A stretch of DNA of 40,925 nt from an uncultured Chromatiaceae bacterium (GTDB lineage: Bacteria; Pseudomonadota; Gammaproteobacteria; JAADHS01): assembly GCA_945787615.1 (NCBI GenBank), contig CALZJI010000306.1:1-40925 (forward strand), read 5' to 3'. This document shows positions 28,138-37,276 of this stretch, piece by piece; the first letter of the stretch is position 1, and each line of letters starts with the position of its first letter. Below the pieces are notes generated by a model. It was given only the letters and a program-made list of their open reading frames with translations, searched no databases and was not told the DNA's origin. The position numbers and the translations under genes are program-made.

Positions 28138-29140
28138 ACCAATAATAGCGTCCCGATTGTTTAGCGCGTGCCGTGCAATTGTAGCGACTGCGGCCGAGCG
28201 GCAGGGGTGCCATTGCCTCGGTCGTGAAAGTGGGGGGTGAATTCGATACCCAGACGACATTGACTTGGCCTTGCCCGCTGACGAAGCAGGCTAAGTTTTC
28301 CTTCTCTGCGTTTGGGGTGAGTTGGACTTCCAAACGGGGCGGCGTTGAGCTCTTTCTTACCGGATCCCAAGGCGTAACGCGTTCCACAGGCATGGGTAGA
28401 CTCGCTGCCTTAATGCGGAAATTCCCTATGGCGGCATAGTTGCCCCCGACGGGAAAGCGCGGTAAGGCGCGGAAATCCGAGAACGGGCCTATGGCTCCGG
28501 ATTGCTGTCCGAGTCCGACGTAACCCAGGGCTTCAACGAGGTTTGCTAACTCGGTGGAGTACTCGCCGTAGGGGTAGGCAAATAGCAACGGTGCGTGGCC
28601 TAACTCTTCGGCTAAGCGTTGCTGCGCTCTGTTGATGTCCGCGGTGACGCGCGCGCGCCACTGTGAGTGCGTCTCGTTGGCGTTTGGTCCGACCAAGTGT
28701 TCATGGCTGGCTGAATGGTTCGCGAACGTCGCGCCGTATTGCTGCATTTCGCGCATTTGTTGCCACGTGATATAGGCCGGTAGGTTCTTATCAACAGGAT
28801 CTGTGTTAACGAATACGGTAAAGGGCCAGCTATAGGAACGTAACCGGGGATAGGCGCTTTCGTACACGGAGCGGTAGGCATCGTCGAAGGTGATGGCTAC
28901 GGTGTATGGCGGCAACGGTTGTCTTGACTGTATGTGGGTAACGATCTCCGTTAGTGGGCGTATTGTATAGCCCGCGTCGTTAAGGAATGCCAAGTGCGTA
29001 TCAAATTCTTCCAGCGTTACATTGGTGGGCGGATGTTTACTTACACCGACGTGGTGATAGGTAAAGATCACCGCATGGGTGTCGGCAATGGCGATACTGC
29101 TTGGAATTATAGCGAAGATAGCTAGCGCGATGAAATGCAC
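28109..29140 (-). CDS. Secreted polysaccharide deacetylase family protein (GTG start)
   Basis: The 343-residue product has a hydrophobic N-terminus with likely cleavage after about residue 19-23 (IIPSSIAIADTHA). A NodB-type carbohydrate esterase 4 domain covers about 25-240: VIFTYHHVG, VAITFDDAYRSVYESAYPRL with the metal-binding Asp-Asp, FANHSASHEHL with the His-x4-His pair, and LFAYPYGEYS. The last hundred residues are of unknown function. The GTG at 29140 is the only usual start before an upstream in-frame stop. No ribosome binding site is evident. Likely substrates are N-acetylated cell-envelope or extracellular polysaccharides. It is convergent with the glucosaminidase gene. Confidence 0.83.
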   Translation of the reverse strand: MHFIALAIFAIIPSSIAIADTHAVIFTYHHVGVSKHPPTNVTLEEFDTHLAFLNDAGYTIRPLTEIVTHIQSRQPLPPYTVAITFDDAYRSVYESAYPRLRSYSWPFTVFVNTDPVDKNLPAYITWQQMREMQQYGATFANHSASHEHLVGPNANETHSQWRARVTADINRAQQRLAEELGHAPLLFAYPYGEYSTELANLVEALGYVGLGQQSGAIGPFSDFRALPRFPVGGNYAAIGNFRIKAASLPMPVERVTPWDPVRKSSTPPRLEVQLTPNAEKENLACFVSGQGQVNVVWVSNSPPTFTTEAMAPLPLGRSRYNCTARAKQSGRYYWFSHPWLRQP

Positions 29141-29401
29141 AATATTATTAACGTAAAGCTATTGCGGTTGGCTGGCGATGGTGGTGTAGACATGCTAAGG
29201 GTATCGGCACTGGTGGGCGCTGGTTAACATTAACCTTTCTAAGAATATTGCTCCGTAGACGAAAACCCCGTCGCTAAGGATGTTTCGCCGCGTCGAAAAT
29301 GGGTAAACACTTAAGGTGTGCTATGTTAATAGTTATGCGTCCAAATCAAGTTATCGTTAAGCGTAGAAGTCGCTTCGTATCGGTTCAAAGGGAAAAACGA
29401 C

Positions 29402-30358
29402 ATGTTGATCAAAGCGCCAAAAAACAGTGACGTGTCTTCTTCGGAGATTACCGACGAAACGCTTTTTAGGCAGCGACGCCGTTTTTTACGTACCGCCGTT
29501 AACCTCGCATTAACCTCGACCATCGCTACTCCATTATTCGTACCTGCTAGCGCTCGTGCCGGAACTAAGCTTTCCAACGTAAAGAAAAGCGCTTATACCA
29601 TTGATGAAGAACTGACGCCTTTTGAAGATGTCACCCACTACAACAATTTTTATGAGTTTACGACTGAGAAGCGAGATGTCGCGGAGATGGCGCAAGGATT
29701 TCAAGCGCGGCCGTGGACTGTGGAAGTGAATGGCGAAGTGCACAAGCCTCGAACTTTCGATATCGATGATGCTATTAAGCGCTATGCTTTAGAAGAACGA
29801 ATTTATCGCCTTCGTTGTGTGGAGGCGTGGTCTATGGTAATTCCCTGGGTGGGATTCCCGTTAGCGAAATTGCTCAAAGACGTTGAACCCACTGCCAATG
29901 GGAAATACGTCGAATTTACGACGTTGCATGATCCCGAGAGAATGCCGGGCCAGCGACGGAAGGTGCTGCCTTGGCCGTATGTGGAGGGTCTGCGGTTAGA
30001 CGAGGCCATGCATCCGTTAACAATTCTGGCAGTGGGGTTGTACGGGGAGGTTCTTCCGCCGCAAAACGGCGCGCCATTACGCTTAGTGGTACCATGGAAA
30101 TACGGGTTTAAGTGTATAAAATCCATTGTTCGGATTCGTCTCACCGAAAAACAGCCTCGGAACACGTGGCAGGTTAACAATGCCCGTGAGTACGGGTTCT
30201 ACGCCAATGTGAATCCCAATGTCGATCACCCCCGCTGGAGCCAGTCCCGCGAGCGCCGTATTGGCGAGTTCTTCAAACGAAAGACGCTCATGTTCAACGG
30301 CTATGGGGAAGAGGTAGCCGGTTTATATACGGGGATGGATCTTGCCAAATTCTATTAG
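29402..30358 (+). CDS. msrP: Protein-methionine-sulfoxide reductase catalytic subunit MsrP
   Basis: MsrP (YedY) is a periplasmic molybdoenzyme that repairs oxidised methionines with electrons from MsrQ. The 318-residue product has a twin-arginine signal ([17 protein letters not shown], cleavage near PASARA at about 52) and the sulfite-oxidase fold with the molybdenum-binding Cys139 in [20 protein letters not shown]. The later blocks [34 protein letters not shown] and [20 protein letters not shown] are diagnostic. AGGGA lies ten bases before the ATG. msrQ follows after 14 bp, so the two form an operon. Confidence 0.96.
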   Translation: MLIKAPKNSDVSSSEITDETLFRQRRRFLRTAVNLALTSTIATPLFVPASARAGTKLSNVKKSAYTIDEELTPFEDVTHYNNFYEFTTEKRDVAEMAQGFQARPWTVEVNGEVHKPRTFDIDDAIKRYALEERIYRLRCVEAWSMVIPWVGFPLAKLLKDVEPTANGKYVEFTTLHDPERMPGQRRKVLPWPYVEGLRLDEAMHPLTILAVGLYGEVLPPQNGAPLRLVVPWKYGFKCIKSIVRIRLTEKQPRNTWQVNNAREYGFYANVNPNVDHPRWSQSRERRIGEFFKRKTLMFNGYGEEVAGLYTGMDLAKFY

Positions 30359-30372
30359 CAGGTGTTAGCGAC

Positions 30373-31011
30373 GTGGCTATGAACTCTGAGCTGTGGCTGC
30401 GACGCATCGTAAAGCCCACCGTTTTTTTCGTTTCGCTGTTGCCCGCGACGCTGTTGACTTGGTATGCTTTAACCGACCAGCTCGGTGCCAATCCGATCGA
30501 AGAGATAGTTCGTACAAGCGGCGATTGGACGCTGCGTTTCTTATTGATTACGCTGGCCATAACGCCAACGCGCCGTCTGAGCGGTTTTCATTGGATTGCT
30601 CGTCTACGACGCATGATCGGCTTATTTGCCTTTTTTTACGCCTGTCTTCATTTCTTGTCTTACCTGGTGTTAGATCAGTTTTTCGCTTGGGGTGAAATTT
30701 TAAAAGATATCTTAAAACGGCCTTTCATTACCGTCGGGCTGGTCTCTTTCGTAATGTTAGTGCCGTTGGCCGTCACCTCGACCAATAAAATGATGAAACG
30801 GCTTGGCGGTAAACGGTGGCAGCGACTGCACCAATCGGTTTATATCATTGCCTGCGGCGGTGTGCTTCACTACCTATGGATGGTGAAAGCCGATATCCGC
30901 GATCCAATTATTTACGGCTCCATATTGATACTCTTATTAAGTCATCGCGCTTGGTCGAAAAGAAAAGAAGAGGCGGTGCGTAGACGGCGGGCACATTCCG
31001 CTACTATATAG
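30373..31011 (+). CDS. msrQ: MsrQ, heme-binding membrane subunit of the MsrPQ system (GTG start)
   Basis: MsrQ (YedZ) is a b-type heme membrane protein that passes quinone-derived electrons to MsrP. The 212-residue product has about six hydrophobic segments and the family blocks TGDWTLRFLLITLAITPTRR-like (here SGDWTLRFLLITLAITPTRR), FFYACLHFLSYLVLDQ with a heme-ligand histidine, and WQRLHQSVYIIACGGVLHYL with further histidines. I prefer the GTG at 30373 because AGGTG (30360-30364) lies eight bases upstream; the ATG at 30379 would remove two residues. Confidence 0.93.
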   Translation: MAMNSELWLRRIVKPTVFFVSLLPATLLTWYALTDQLGANPIEEIVRTSGDWTLRFLLITLAITPTRRLSGFHWIARLRRMIGLFAFFYACLHFLSYLVLDQFFAWGEILKDILKRPFITVGLVSFVMLVPLAVTSTNKMMKRLGGKRWQRLHQSVYIIACGGVLHYLWMVKADIRDPIIYGSILILLLSHRAWSKRKEEAVRRRRAHSATI

Positions 31012-31106
31012 AGACTGACGTTTAAACGTTTTTCGTTCGCATCTGTCCGTCTAAAAGTTATAAACTAGATCCCTGTCATGAAGATTTTGATTGCTAGGAA
31101 GGAAAC

Positions 31107-31523
31107 GTGCGGCAAAGAATCATTGCTATAAAGAACGAAGAAATCTCACTACAGGACAAATGTAGTCTCTGTACAGGGTCAAAATGCTGTACCTATATCA
31201 CCCAGCATATAACGACCCCGCGCTCAAAAGCGGATTTCGACTACTTATTATGGCAGATCTCCCACGGAAACATCAAAGTCTATAAAGACAGCGATGGTTG
31301 GTTCTTGCTCATCGAAAGTAAATGCCATCATATCCTCGCGGATGGGCAATGCGGGATTTATGAAACGCGTCCGCAAATCTGCCGAGACTACAGTAACGAC
31401 TTTTGCGAATACGATGCGCCTGCGGAAGAAAGTTTCGAGCTTTATTTTAACGGCTATGACGCGTTAATGGACTATTGCCGTAAACGGTTTAAACGTTGGG
31501 ATCGCTGGTTAGGCGAGCGTTGA
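31107..31523 (+). CDS. YkgJ family cysteine cluster protein (GTG start)
   Basis: The 138-residue product belongs to the YkgJ / zinc- or iron-chelating cysteine-cluster family. Cysteines appear as KCSLCTGSKCCTY near residues 20-30, KCHHILADGQCGIYETRP near 73-90, then ICRDYSNDFCEYD. The family is thought to bind a metal ion or an iron-sulfur cluster, but the function is unsettled. GTG at 31107 is preceded by AGGAAGGA. The 3' end overlaps the convergent YrfG-like gene by 35 bp. The preceding 95 bp contain a TTATAAA that may be part of its promoter. Confidence 0.85.
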   Translation: MRQRIIAIKNEEISLQDKCSLCTGSKCCTYITQHITTPRSKADFDYLLWQISHGNIKVYKDSDGWFLLIESKCHHILADGQCGIYETRPQICRDYSNDFCEYDAPAEESFELYFNGYDALMDYCRKRFKRWDRWLGER

Positions 31524-32196
31524 TGTCCGCCGGCATGATTTGCCGAAAATCGTATATGCCTGTGAACTCGGCGGTATTCATAGCTGCCATTTGCGATGAC
31601 GGCTGTTGAATCGCCAATAGAAACTGAATGCCGAAACGACGGGCCGACCGTAATGCTACCAGGTTATCGTCAATAAGAAGCGTACGCGCGGGATCAAATG
31701 TTTCGGTTTGCCGGAGATGCCCCCAAAAAGCCGCGTCCTCTTTTGGGTGACCGAGATCGTGCGCGCAAATTAGTTTATCGAGATAGGTGTCTAAGCGGGT
31801 TTGTCTTAGTTTTAGCGCGAGGCTTTTACGATGGGCGTTAGTGACCAACACTATTCTCTTCCCGAGTTGGCGAAGCGTGTTGAGGAAATCCGTCGCGTAT
31901 GGTTTGATTGTGATGAGTTCGGACAGTTCTTCTTTCAGAAGAGCAATGTCGAGATTCAATACGCGGGTCCAATAATCAACACAATACCAATCCAACGTAC
32001 CTTCGCTTTGACGGAAACGGGGAGTCAAGACGCGTTTTGCCGTTAGAATATCTAAACCCCGGCTTTGCGCGTACCGTTGCGGTACGTGTTCTCTCCAGAA
32101 GTATGTGTCAAAATGTAGATCCAATAGCGTACCGTCCATATCGAGGAGTACGGTGTCTATGCTGTCCCAGTCGATGGTAATCGGTTCCTCGTTCAT
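31489..32196 (-). CDS. yrfG: HAD-family nucleotidase, YrfG-type (GMP/IMP nucleotidase)
   Basis: The 235-residue product is a HAD-superfamily hydrolase. Motif I is LLDMDGTLLDLHFDTYFW, motif II VLVTNAHRKSLALK, and motifs III-IV HPKEDAAFW and LLIDDNLVALRSARRFG. The stretch after motif I (EHVPQRYAQSRGL) and the VDYWTRVL block are typical of YrfG, which dephosphorylates purine nucleotides GMP and IMP in E. coli. It is divergent from cysQ across 124 bp. In Pseudomonas a nudE gene is found beside these two; it is absent here. Confidence 0.87.
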   Translation of the reverse strand: MNEEPITIDWDSIDTVLLDMDGTLLDLHFDTYFWREHVPQRYAQSRGLDILTAKRVLTPRFRQSEGTLDWYCVDYWTRVLNLDIALLKEELSELITIKPYATDFLNTLRQLGKRIVLVTNAHRKSLALKLRQTRLDTYLDKLICAHDLGHPKEDAAFWGHLRQTETFDPARTLLIDDNLVALRSARRFGIQFLLAIQQPSSQMAAMNTAEFTGIYDFRQIMPADINARLTSDPNV

Positions 32197-32320
32197 GGTA
32201 ATGTCTAGCGGGTTATACGGATTTAACGTGATGATGCAACGAGACGGTAGTGTGAATCCGAATTATGCGTGAAAAACTGCAAATTCTAAAGACCCAGACG
32301 ACGGTGAGGGTAGACTTTTA

Positions 32321-33127
32321 ATGGAACAATCAGGCCTCCGTTCAATGATCAAACCCGTCTGTGGTATTGCCGAAAAAGCGAGTCGTACTATTTTAGACGT
32401 CTATCTCGGTAAATTTACCATTACGCAGAAAAAAGATTTTTCTCCCGTGACGGAAGCAGATTTAGCGGCTCACGATATCATTGCCGATGGTCTTGCCGAG
32501 CTCGACTCGGCTATTCCACTATTGTCGGAAGAAGATGCATCCGTTTCCTTCGCCCAACGGCAAGCTTGGGATTATTATTGGCTAGTAGATCCCCTTGACG
32601 GGACGCGAGAGTTCATTAAGAAAAATGGCGAATTTACGATAAATATTGCGCTCATACATGAACAGCGGGCAGTATTAGGCGTGATCTACGTGCCCGTTAC
32701 CGGGGTCGAATACTACGCGTATTGGGGCGGTGGGGCGTTCAAGACGGCGCCCAACGAGGCTCCGCAAGCGATAAAATCCCGCCAATGGGATGGAAAGCAT
32801 ATCACCGTCGCCGGAAGCCGCTCACACCGCACCGAAAAATTTAAAGCATTCCTTGAAGGGTTTTATAGTTATGAGGTGCTTAGCCTTGGAAGTTCATTAA
32901 AGTCGTGCGTGGTGGCCGAGGGGAGAGCGGATGTCTATGCGCGTTTCGGACCAACCTCTGAGTGGGATACAGCCGCCGCTCAATGCATTATCGAAGAGGC
33001 TGGGGGCCGCATTATCGGGCTAGACCAACAGCCGCTTCTCTACAACACAAAAGACTCGTTACTCAACCCACCTTTTCTAGCCGTAGGCGACGCTCGTCAC
33101 GATTGGGCCAGCTACGTGCCGGATTAG
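32321..33127 (+). CDS. cysQ: 3'(2'),5'-bisphosphate nucleotidase CysQ
   Basis: CysQ hydrolyses 3'-phosphoadenosine 5'-phosphate, a by-product of sulfate assimilation and phosphopantetheine transfer. The 268-residue product is an inositol monophosphatase-fold enzyme with KDFSPVTEADLAAHDII, LLSEEDAS, the metal site WLVDPLDGTREFIKKNGEFT, and SEWDTAAAQCIIEEAGG. It is a little longer than the 246 residues of E. coli. GAGGG lies ten bases before the ATG at 32321; an ATG at 32345 is possible. Confidence 0.93.
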   Translation: MEQSGLRSMIKPVCGIAEKASRTILDVYLGKFTITQKKDFSPVTEADLAAHDIIADGLAELDSAIPLLSEEDASVSFAQRQAWDYYWLVDPLDGTREFIKKNGEFTINIALIHEQRAVLGVIYVPVTGVEYYAYWGGGAFKTAPNEAPQAIKSRQWDGKHITVAGSRSHRTEKFKAFLEGFYSYEVLSLGSSLKSCVVAEGRADVYARFGPTSEWDTAAAQCIIEEAGGRIIGLDQQPLLYNTKDSLLNPPFLAVGDARHDWASYVPD

Positions 33128-33263
33128 TCTATGCTCGGGCGTAGCATTAGGCCCAAATTCTTCTAACGAGCCGCCTCTACGCGCACCCTCGTCGAGTTGT
33201 CAACGCTACGTCAACTATGATTCAACGACAGGTTTTTCAACCGCGTTGCAGGCGAAAGTGCTA

Positions 33264-33281
33264 GTGTGAAATGTGGGCTAG
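33264..33281 (+). repeat. 18-nt intergenic motif, copy D
   Basis: GTGTGAAATGTGGGCTAG differs from GTGAGAAATGCGGGCTAG at two positions. It lies between cysQ and the 3' end of the large minus-strand gene and overlaps that gene's last codons. No partner arm is seen within 60 bp. Confidence 0.5.
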
Positions 33282-36200
33282 TTATAACACTTCCATTTCC
33301 GAGTTCGGTACGTCCGTAGGCTATAAGTGACGAGGAGTAATACGAACGTGAGCGCGCCTATCGTTCCACCGCCCTCTCCACGCACGATCTTAAAGCGCGA
33401 AACGCCCACTTCGCTGCTGTTTCCTGCTTCGTCAATGGACATAAACCTCAATTCCGTATCAATTAATATCGCTACTGGTTCCGTGTACAGTTTGCTTGTC
33501 CCTGAAGGTTCATAAGTGACGATGTTTCGGGTGCTGTCGAAGAGTTCTTGAAACGCTGGTGTGCTGCCATCGGTGGTGTAGAATACCTCAGCGCAGCCGG
33601 ATACGGCGCTGTCGCTCAGATCCCCATCATTACATATTAACGGTGCAACCTGTGTGACGGGGTATGTTCCGTCCCTTAGTTGACCGCTGATGGTCGGGTC
33701 GGCGTAATCGAAAATATAAGTGTCTGTGACGGTATCGCTGCGTGTCCCTTCGTCGTCTTCAACGTAGAACGACAAGGTCGTCGTGGTGTCGAGCGTGAAA
33801 GGAACTGTGTATGTTGTCCACGTTGCTTCGTCTAGGTTTTCATCCGCCGTAAAAAATTTATTGTCGCAACGCGTATTAGAGTTATCTTTACAACGCAGCT
33901 CGATGGTTTGTGCGACGTTAAAGGGGCGCCCAAGGGGGTCCGCGCTCCCGTCCGGCGATTGAAACGCATAGACGGCTAATGATGGGTTGCTTCTCTGATG
34001 AATACGCTTGAATTGCCCACCGATGTATATGGTAAGGCCATTGTTTACGATCGCATTGCCACCGCTAATGGGTTTGTCCGGATCTGGCGCCCAAACTGTC
34101 GCATTATTGGTACTAACTGTCGTGCGAAGAGAGGCCAAATGGGCTCGTGCCTGTCCGCCTATATTCAGAAAACTCCCGGCGGCGAATACAAGATTGTCGT
34201 GATTTGTGACCAACAGGGATTCAACCGTGTTATCGGCGACAGGATTCCAGTCCGTCACCGTCGGCGTTGCCGTATTAACTGCTGCAAGGTTGGATCGTGC
34301 GGTGCTTTCAACGCGAGCGAAGCTCCCGCCCAGATAGAGCTGTCGCTCATCGCTGGTCAAGTCAATGGCTTCTACTACACCATCGTTATCGTCGACACTT
34401 GGTGCCCACTCGGTTGCCTTGGCATCGGCAGTATTCAGCGCGGCAATGCGATTGCGGGGTTGCCCGCCTATACTAGTGAATGCGCCGCCGGCATAGAGCG
34501 TGTTATTGTCTTCGGTTAAGTGTAATGCGTTAACAGAATTCGTGCTGTTGGCGGGCCAGTTCAGGAAATACTCCGTGGCGCTAGACATGGTGTCTAATGC
34601 GGCGATATAGCCGGTGAAATCGCCGCCGATATATAAGATGTCATTGGGGATACCCTCGTGGGCTTCCACCCAATTGTCGCCGCCATCGGTAGATTTGAAA
34701 ATCAGACTCAATGACGTTCCCGCGTAGACCGTGCTTGAATTAGTGGGATCGACGGCAAGCGAATAGACAATGGGGTTCTCGACTCCGGTGTTGGCATCGG
34801 TCCAGCGGATGCCGTCGTCATCGCCATCTTCGTCGGTATCGCCAACGCCAATGTCATCGACTTTGAAAATGCCTTGGCCCAGCGTGCTTGCGTAGAGCCT
34901 TTGGGTATTGTTAGGGTCTATGGCCAGTTTTACGACGGTGGCATTAGGTAAACCGCTGCGCGCGCGGATCCAATCTTCTCCGGCATTCGTGCTCTTGTGA
35001 ACAGATGTTCCGTTGGCGACGTAGATGGTGGAGTTGTTGGCTTCTGAGTCGTCGTCCGAGTCGCTCTCGACGATGTCCGTGCTAACCACGACATCGTTGA
35101 CGGTCGTCTCTTCTAGGCCGTCCGATCTGTCGGAATAATCTTCCCCTCCGTTCTCGCTGACGAACAGCCCATTGGAGGTGCCGGCATACAAAATGTCCTT
35201 GTTGTTGGGGTCTACGGCAACGCTTAACACATTGGCCACGGCTTTAAGCGACCAACTGCTTCCACCGTCTTCGCTTTTGTAAATACCGCCCTCTGTTTCT
35301 GAGAATGACTCCGTGCCGGCGAAAATTAGGCTAGAGTCCGCAGCCATGGCAAGAGTCCTTGCATTTAGATGGGTTAATCCATTGTTTGCGGCAGTCCAAT
35401 TTTCTCCGCGGTTCGTGCTTTTGAAGATGCCACCTTCCCAGGTCGCCACATATAACGTGGAGGGCGTATTGGGGTCAATCAGGATATCGAAGATGAGTTG
35501 GCTTGCCAGCCCCTCGTTGGCGGTTGCCCAACCTGTGCCGCCGTCCGTACTTTTGTATAAACCCGATTCCGTGCCAGCGTAAACGATATTGCTGTTTCCC
35601 GGTTCTACGGCAACCGCACGGACCGGCACGCCAAGATTTGCGAGGGCCATGGTCTTGACGCTAGAACCTTCATTACCTTCGACAACAGGATTCCAGGTGG
35701 TCAGTGAGGCGTCGACGGTGTTTAGCTTGGCAACCCGACTGCGTGTATTACCGTCGATCTCGGTAAAATCTCCTCCGATGTAAAGACTGGTGCCATCGCT
35801 CGAGAGGGCCATGACCTCAACGGTAGTATTGTCGGCAATATTTGGGTCCCAGCTTCGAGCGATACCGTTCGAGGCGCTAAGCGCCGCAATATTGGTTTGA
35901 GAGCGACCTCCAACAGAGAAAAACTCACCACCTATGAATAAAGTTGAACCGTTAACGGATAACTCGATGACATGGACAGGCTGGTCAGCGCTCGATGTCC
36001 AGCCACTAGGGTTGGGTGACGACGTGGGGAAAGCCGTTGTGTAACGATGGTCAACTGTCACCTCAGTTTCATCCGCTCTCACGGTCGTCACGCTAGTGAA
36101 TTCACCGCCTACGTATACTCGATTTAAAGATTGATTATCCCGAGCATCATCAATGAACAGTGTAGAAACAGCGCCGTTGCCGTTTAACACGGGGAGCCAA

Positions 36201-37276
36201 TCGGCATCGATGTTGTTGGTATTGGTTCCCGTATCGAGACGGGCGAGGAAGCTTTGATCGGTGGCACCTATCGTTGTGAAATGACCGCCGGCATACAGCA
36301 CATTGGCGAGGAAATTTAATTTTATGACATTGACTTCGCCATTAACGTTAGGATCCCAACCGGTGGTCGTGCCGTCGCTGGTGTTCAGCGCCGCGATATT
36401 ATTGCGAGTTTCGCCGCCGATGTTGGTAAATGTGCCGGCGGTATAAAGAATGTTGTTGGCATCATCCAAGGCGAAACCGTTGACCCAACCACCGGTATTT
36501 GTTGACACCGTGGCGGGGTCCCAGGTATCAAGCCGGTTATTGCTCCCCGTATCCAACGCAACGACCCCTACGACATTAGTTTCGCCGTTTACCGAGCTAA
36601 AGCTGCCCCCTACATAAAGCGTTTTGCCATCGTCACTGAGTGTCAGCGCATTTACACTATTGTTGTCAATGCTCGGGTTCCACGAGGTCACGCTCGCTGT
36701 AGTAACGGTGTCGGTGGGAAGTTGTATGGCCGCCACGCGGTTTCGCGTCTGGTCATCGCCGATCCGGGTAAAGTCCCCTCCTACATATAACGTTTGCCCA
36801 TCACTGGAAAGCGCCAGTGCTCGGACCGTACCGTTCGGTGAGGGGTCGAAGTTAGGATCAACCTCTTTTGATTCCGTAATGTGAACCAGGTTGGAGCGCG
36901 CTTGGTCGCCCACGGTGATAAAATTTCCGCCAACGTACCAGCCGCCGTTTCCATCATCGATTGCCGTAAGCACCCTACTGCCTTCGCCGCCCGAAATACG
37001 GGGATCGTCGCGGTTGGGCGCACCGCTACTCGTGCTGACGCCTACGCCATGTCCCGTATTGGCGCCGACGAAATCAAAGTCGCCCGCGATATAAACGGTC
37101 GTGCCGTCGTGAGCGATACTATTGACCGTGCCGTCTGTAACCCAAAATCGGGATTGCGGTTCCGTGGCCGCGTTGGCTACAAGAGCGAACAAAAGAGCGG
37201 CAGTGAACGTTGCGATCGTTAAGTAGGTTTTTAGAGCACACCGAAACGACGGAAGGGAACAAAAAAGCATATGCAT
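33278..37276 (-). CDS. Large exported repeat protein: two kinds of propeller-like repeats with a GlyGly-CTERM-like anchor
   Basis: The 1332-residue product has a Sec signal (cleavage likely after LFALVANA, about 36). Fourteen repeats of about 50 residues, with motif Y-x-G-G-x-F-T-x-I-G-G and then R-N-x-I-A-A-L-N, occupy about 60-550 (nine) and 880-1105 (five). Between them, about 551-870, lie seven BNR/sortilin-like repeats such as VYAGTESGLYKSTDGGTGW, enough for one seven-bladed propeller. Acidic linkers occur at 738-745 and 813-822. Residues about 1195-1297 resemble the chitobiase/hexosaminidase C-terminal domain (FYTTDGSTP). The end, GEGGGTIGALTFVLLLVTYS plus a basic tail, fits the GlyGly-CTERM rhombosortase signal. 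Function unknown; surface binding is a guess. The start lacks a clear ribosome binding site; an ATG two codons in is possible. Confidence 0.85.
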   Translation of the reverse strand: MHMLFCSLPSFRCALKTYLTIATFTAALLFALVANAATEPQSRFWVTDGTVNSIAHDGTTVYIAGDFDFVGANTGHGVGVSTSSGAPNRDDPRISGGEGSRVLTAIDDGNGGWYVGGNFITVGDQARSNLVHITESKEVDPNFDPSPNGTVRALALSSDGQTLYVGGDFTRIGDDQTRNRVAAIQLPTDTVTTASVTSWNPSIDNNSVNALTLSDDGKTLYVGGSFSSVNGETNVVGVVALDTGSNNRLDTWDPATVSTNTGGWVNGFALDDANNILYTAGTFTNIGGETRNNIAALNTSDGTTTGWDPNVNGEVNVIKLNFLANVLYAGGHFTTIGATDQSFLARLDTGTNTNNIDADWLPVLNGNGAVSTLFIDDARDNQSLNRVYVGGEFTSVTTVRADETEVTVDHRYTTAFPTSSPNPSGWTSSADQPVHVIELSVNGSTLFIGGEFFSVGGRSQTNIAALSASNGIARSWDPNIADNTTVEVMALSSDGTSLYIGGDFTEIDGNTRSRVAKLNTVDASLTTWNPVVEGNEGSSVKTMALANLGVPVRAVAVEPGNSNIVYAGTESGLYKSTDGGTGWATANEGLASQLIFDILIDPNTPSTLYVATWEGGIFKSTNRGENWTAANNGLTHLNARTLAMAADSSLIFAGTESFSETEGGIYKSEDGGSSWSLKAVANVLSVAVDPNNKDILYAGTSNGLFVSENGGEDYSDRSDGLEETTVNDVVVSTDIVESDSDDDSEANNSTIYVANGTSVHKSTNAGEDWIRARSGLPNATVVKLAIDPNNTQRLYASTLGQGIFKVDDIGVGDTDEDGDDDGIRWTDANTGVENPIVYSLAVDPTNSSTVYAGTSLSLIFKSTDGGDNWVEAHEGIPNDILYIGGDFTGYIAALDTMSSATEYFLNWPANSTNSVNALHLTEDNNTLYAGGAFTSIGGQPRNRIAALNTADAKATEWAPSVDDNDGVVEAIDLTSDERQLYLGGSFARVESTARSNLAAVNTATPTVTDWNPVADNTVESLLVTNHDNLVFAAGSFLNIGGQARAHLASLRTTVSTNNATVWAPDPDKPISGGNAIVNNGLTIYIGGQFKRIHQRSNPSLAVYAFQSPDGSADPLGRPFNVAQTIELRCKDNSNTRCDNKFFTADENLDEATWTTYTVPFTLDTTTTLSFYVEDDEGTRSDTVTDTYIFDYADPTISGQLRDGTYPVTQVAPLICNDGDLSDSAVSGCAEVFYTTDGSTPAFQELFDSTRNIVTYEPSGTSKLYTEPVAILIDTELRFMSIDEAGNSSEVGVSRFKIVRGEGGGTIGALTFVLLLVTYSLRTYRTRKWKCYN

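Noticed and set aside
31020-31040. ACGTTTAAACGT palindrome followed by Ts after msrQ, as a terminator
   Set aside because: As a hairpin it would have a 4-bp stem and 4-base loop; too weak to call.
33998-34519. 173-residue plus-strand frame
   Set aside because: It lies wholly inside the 1332-residue repeat protein on the other strand; the cysteine- and glycine-rich sequence is a shadow of the repeats.
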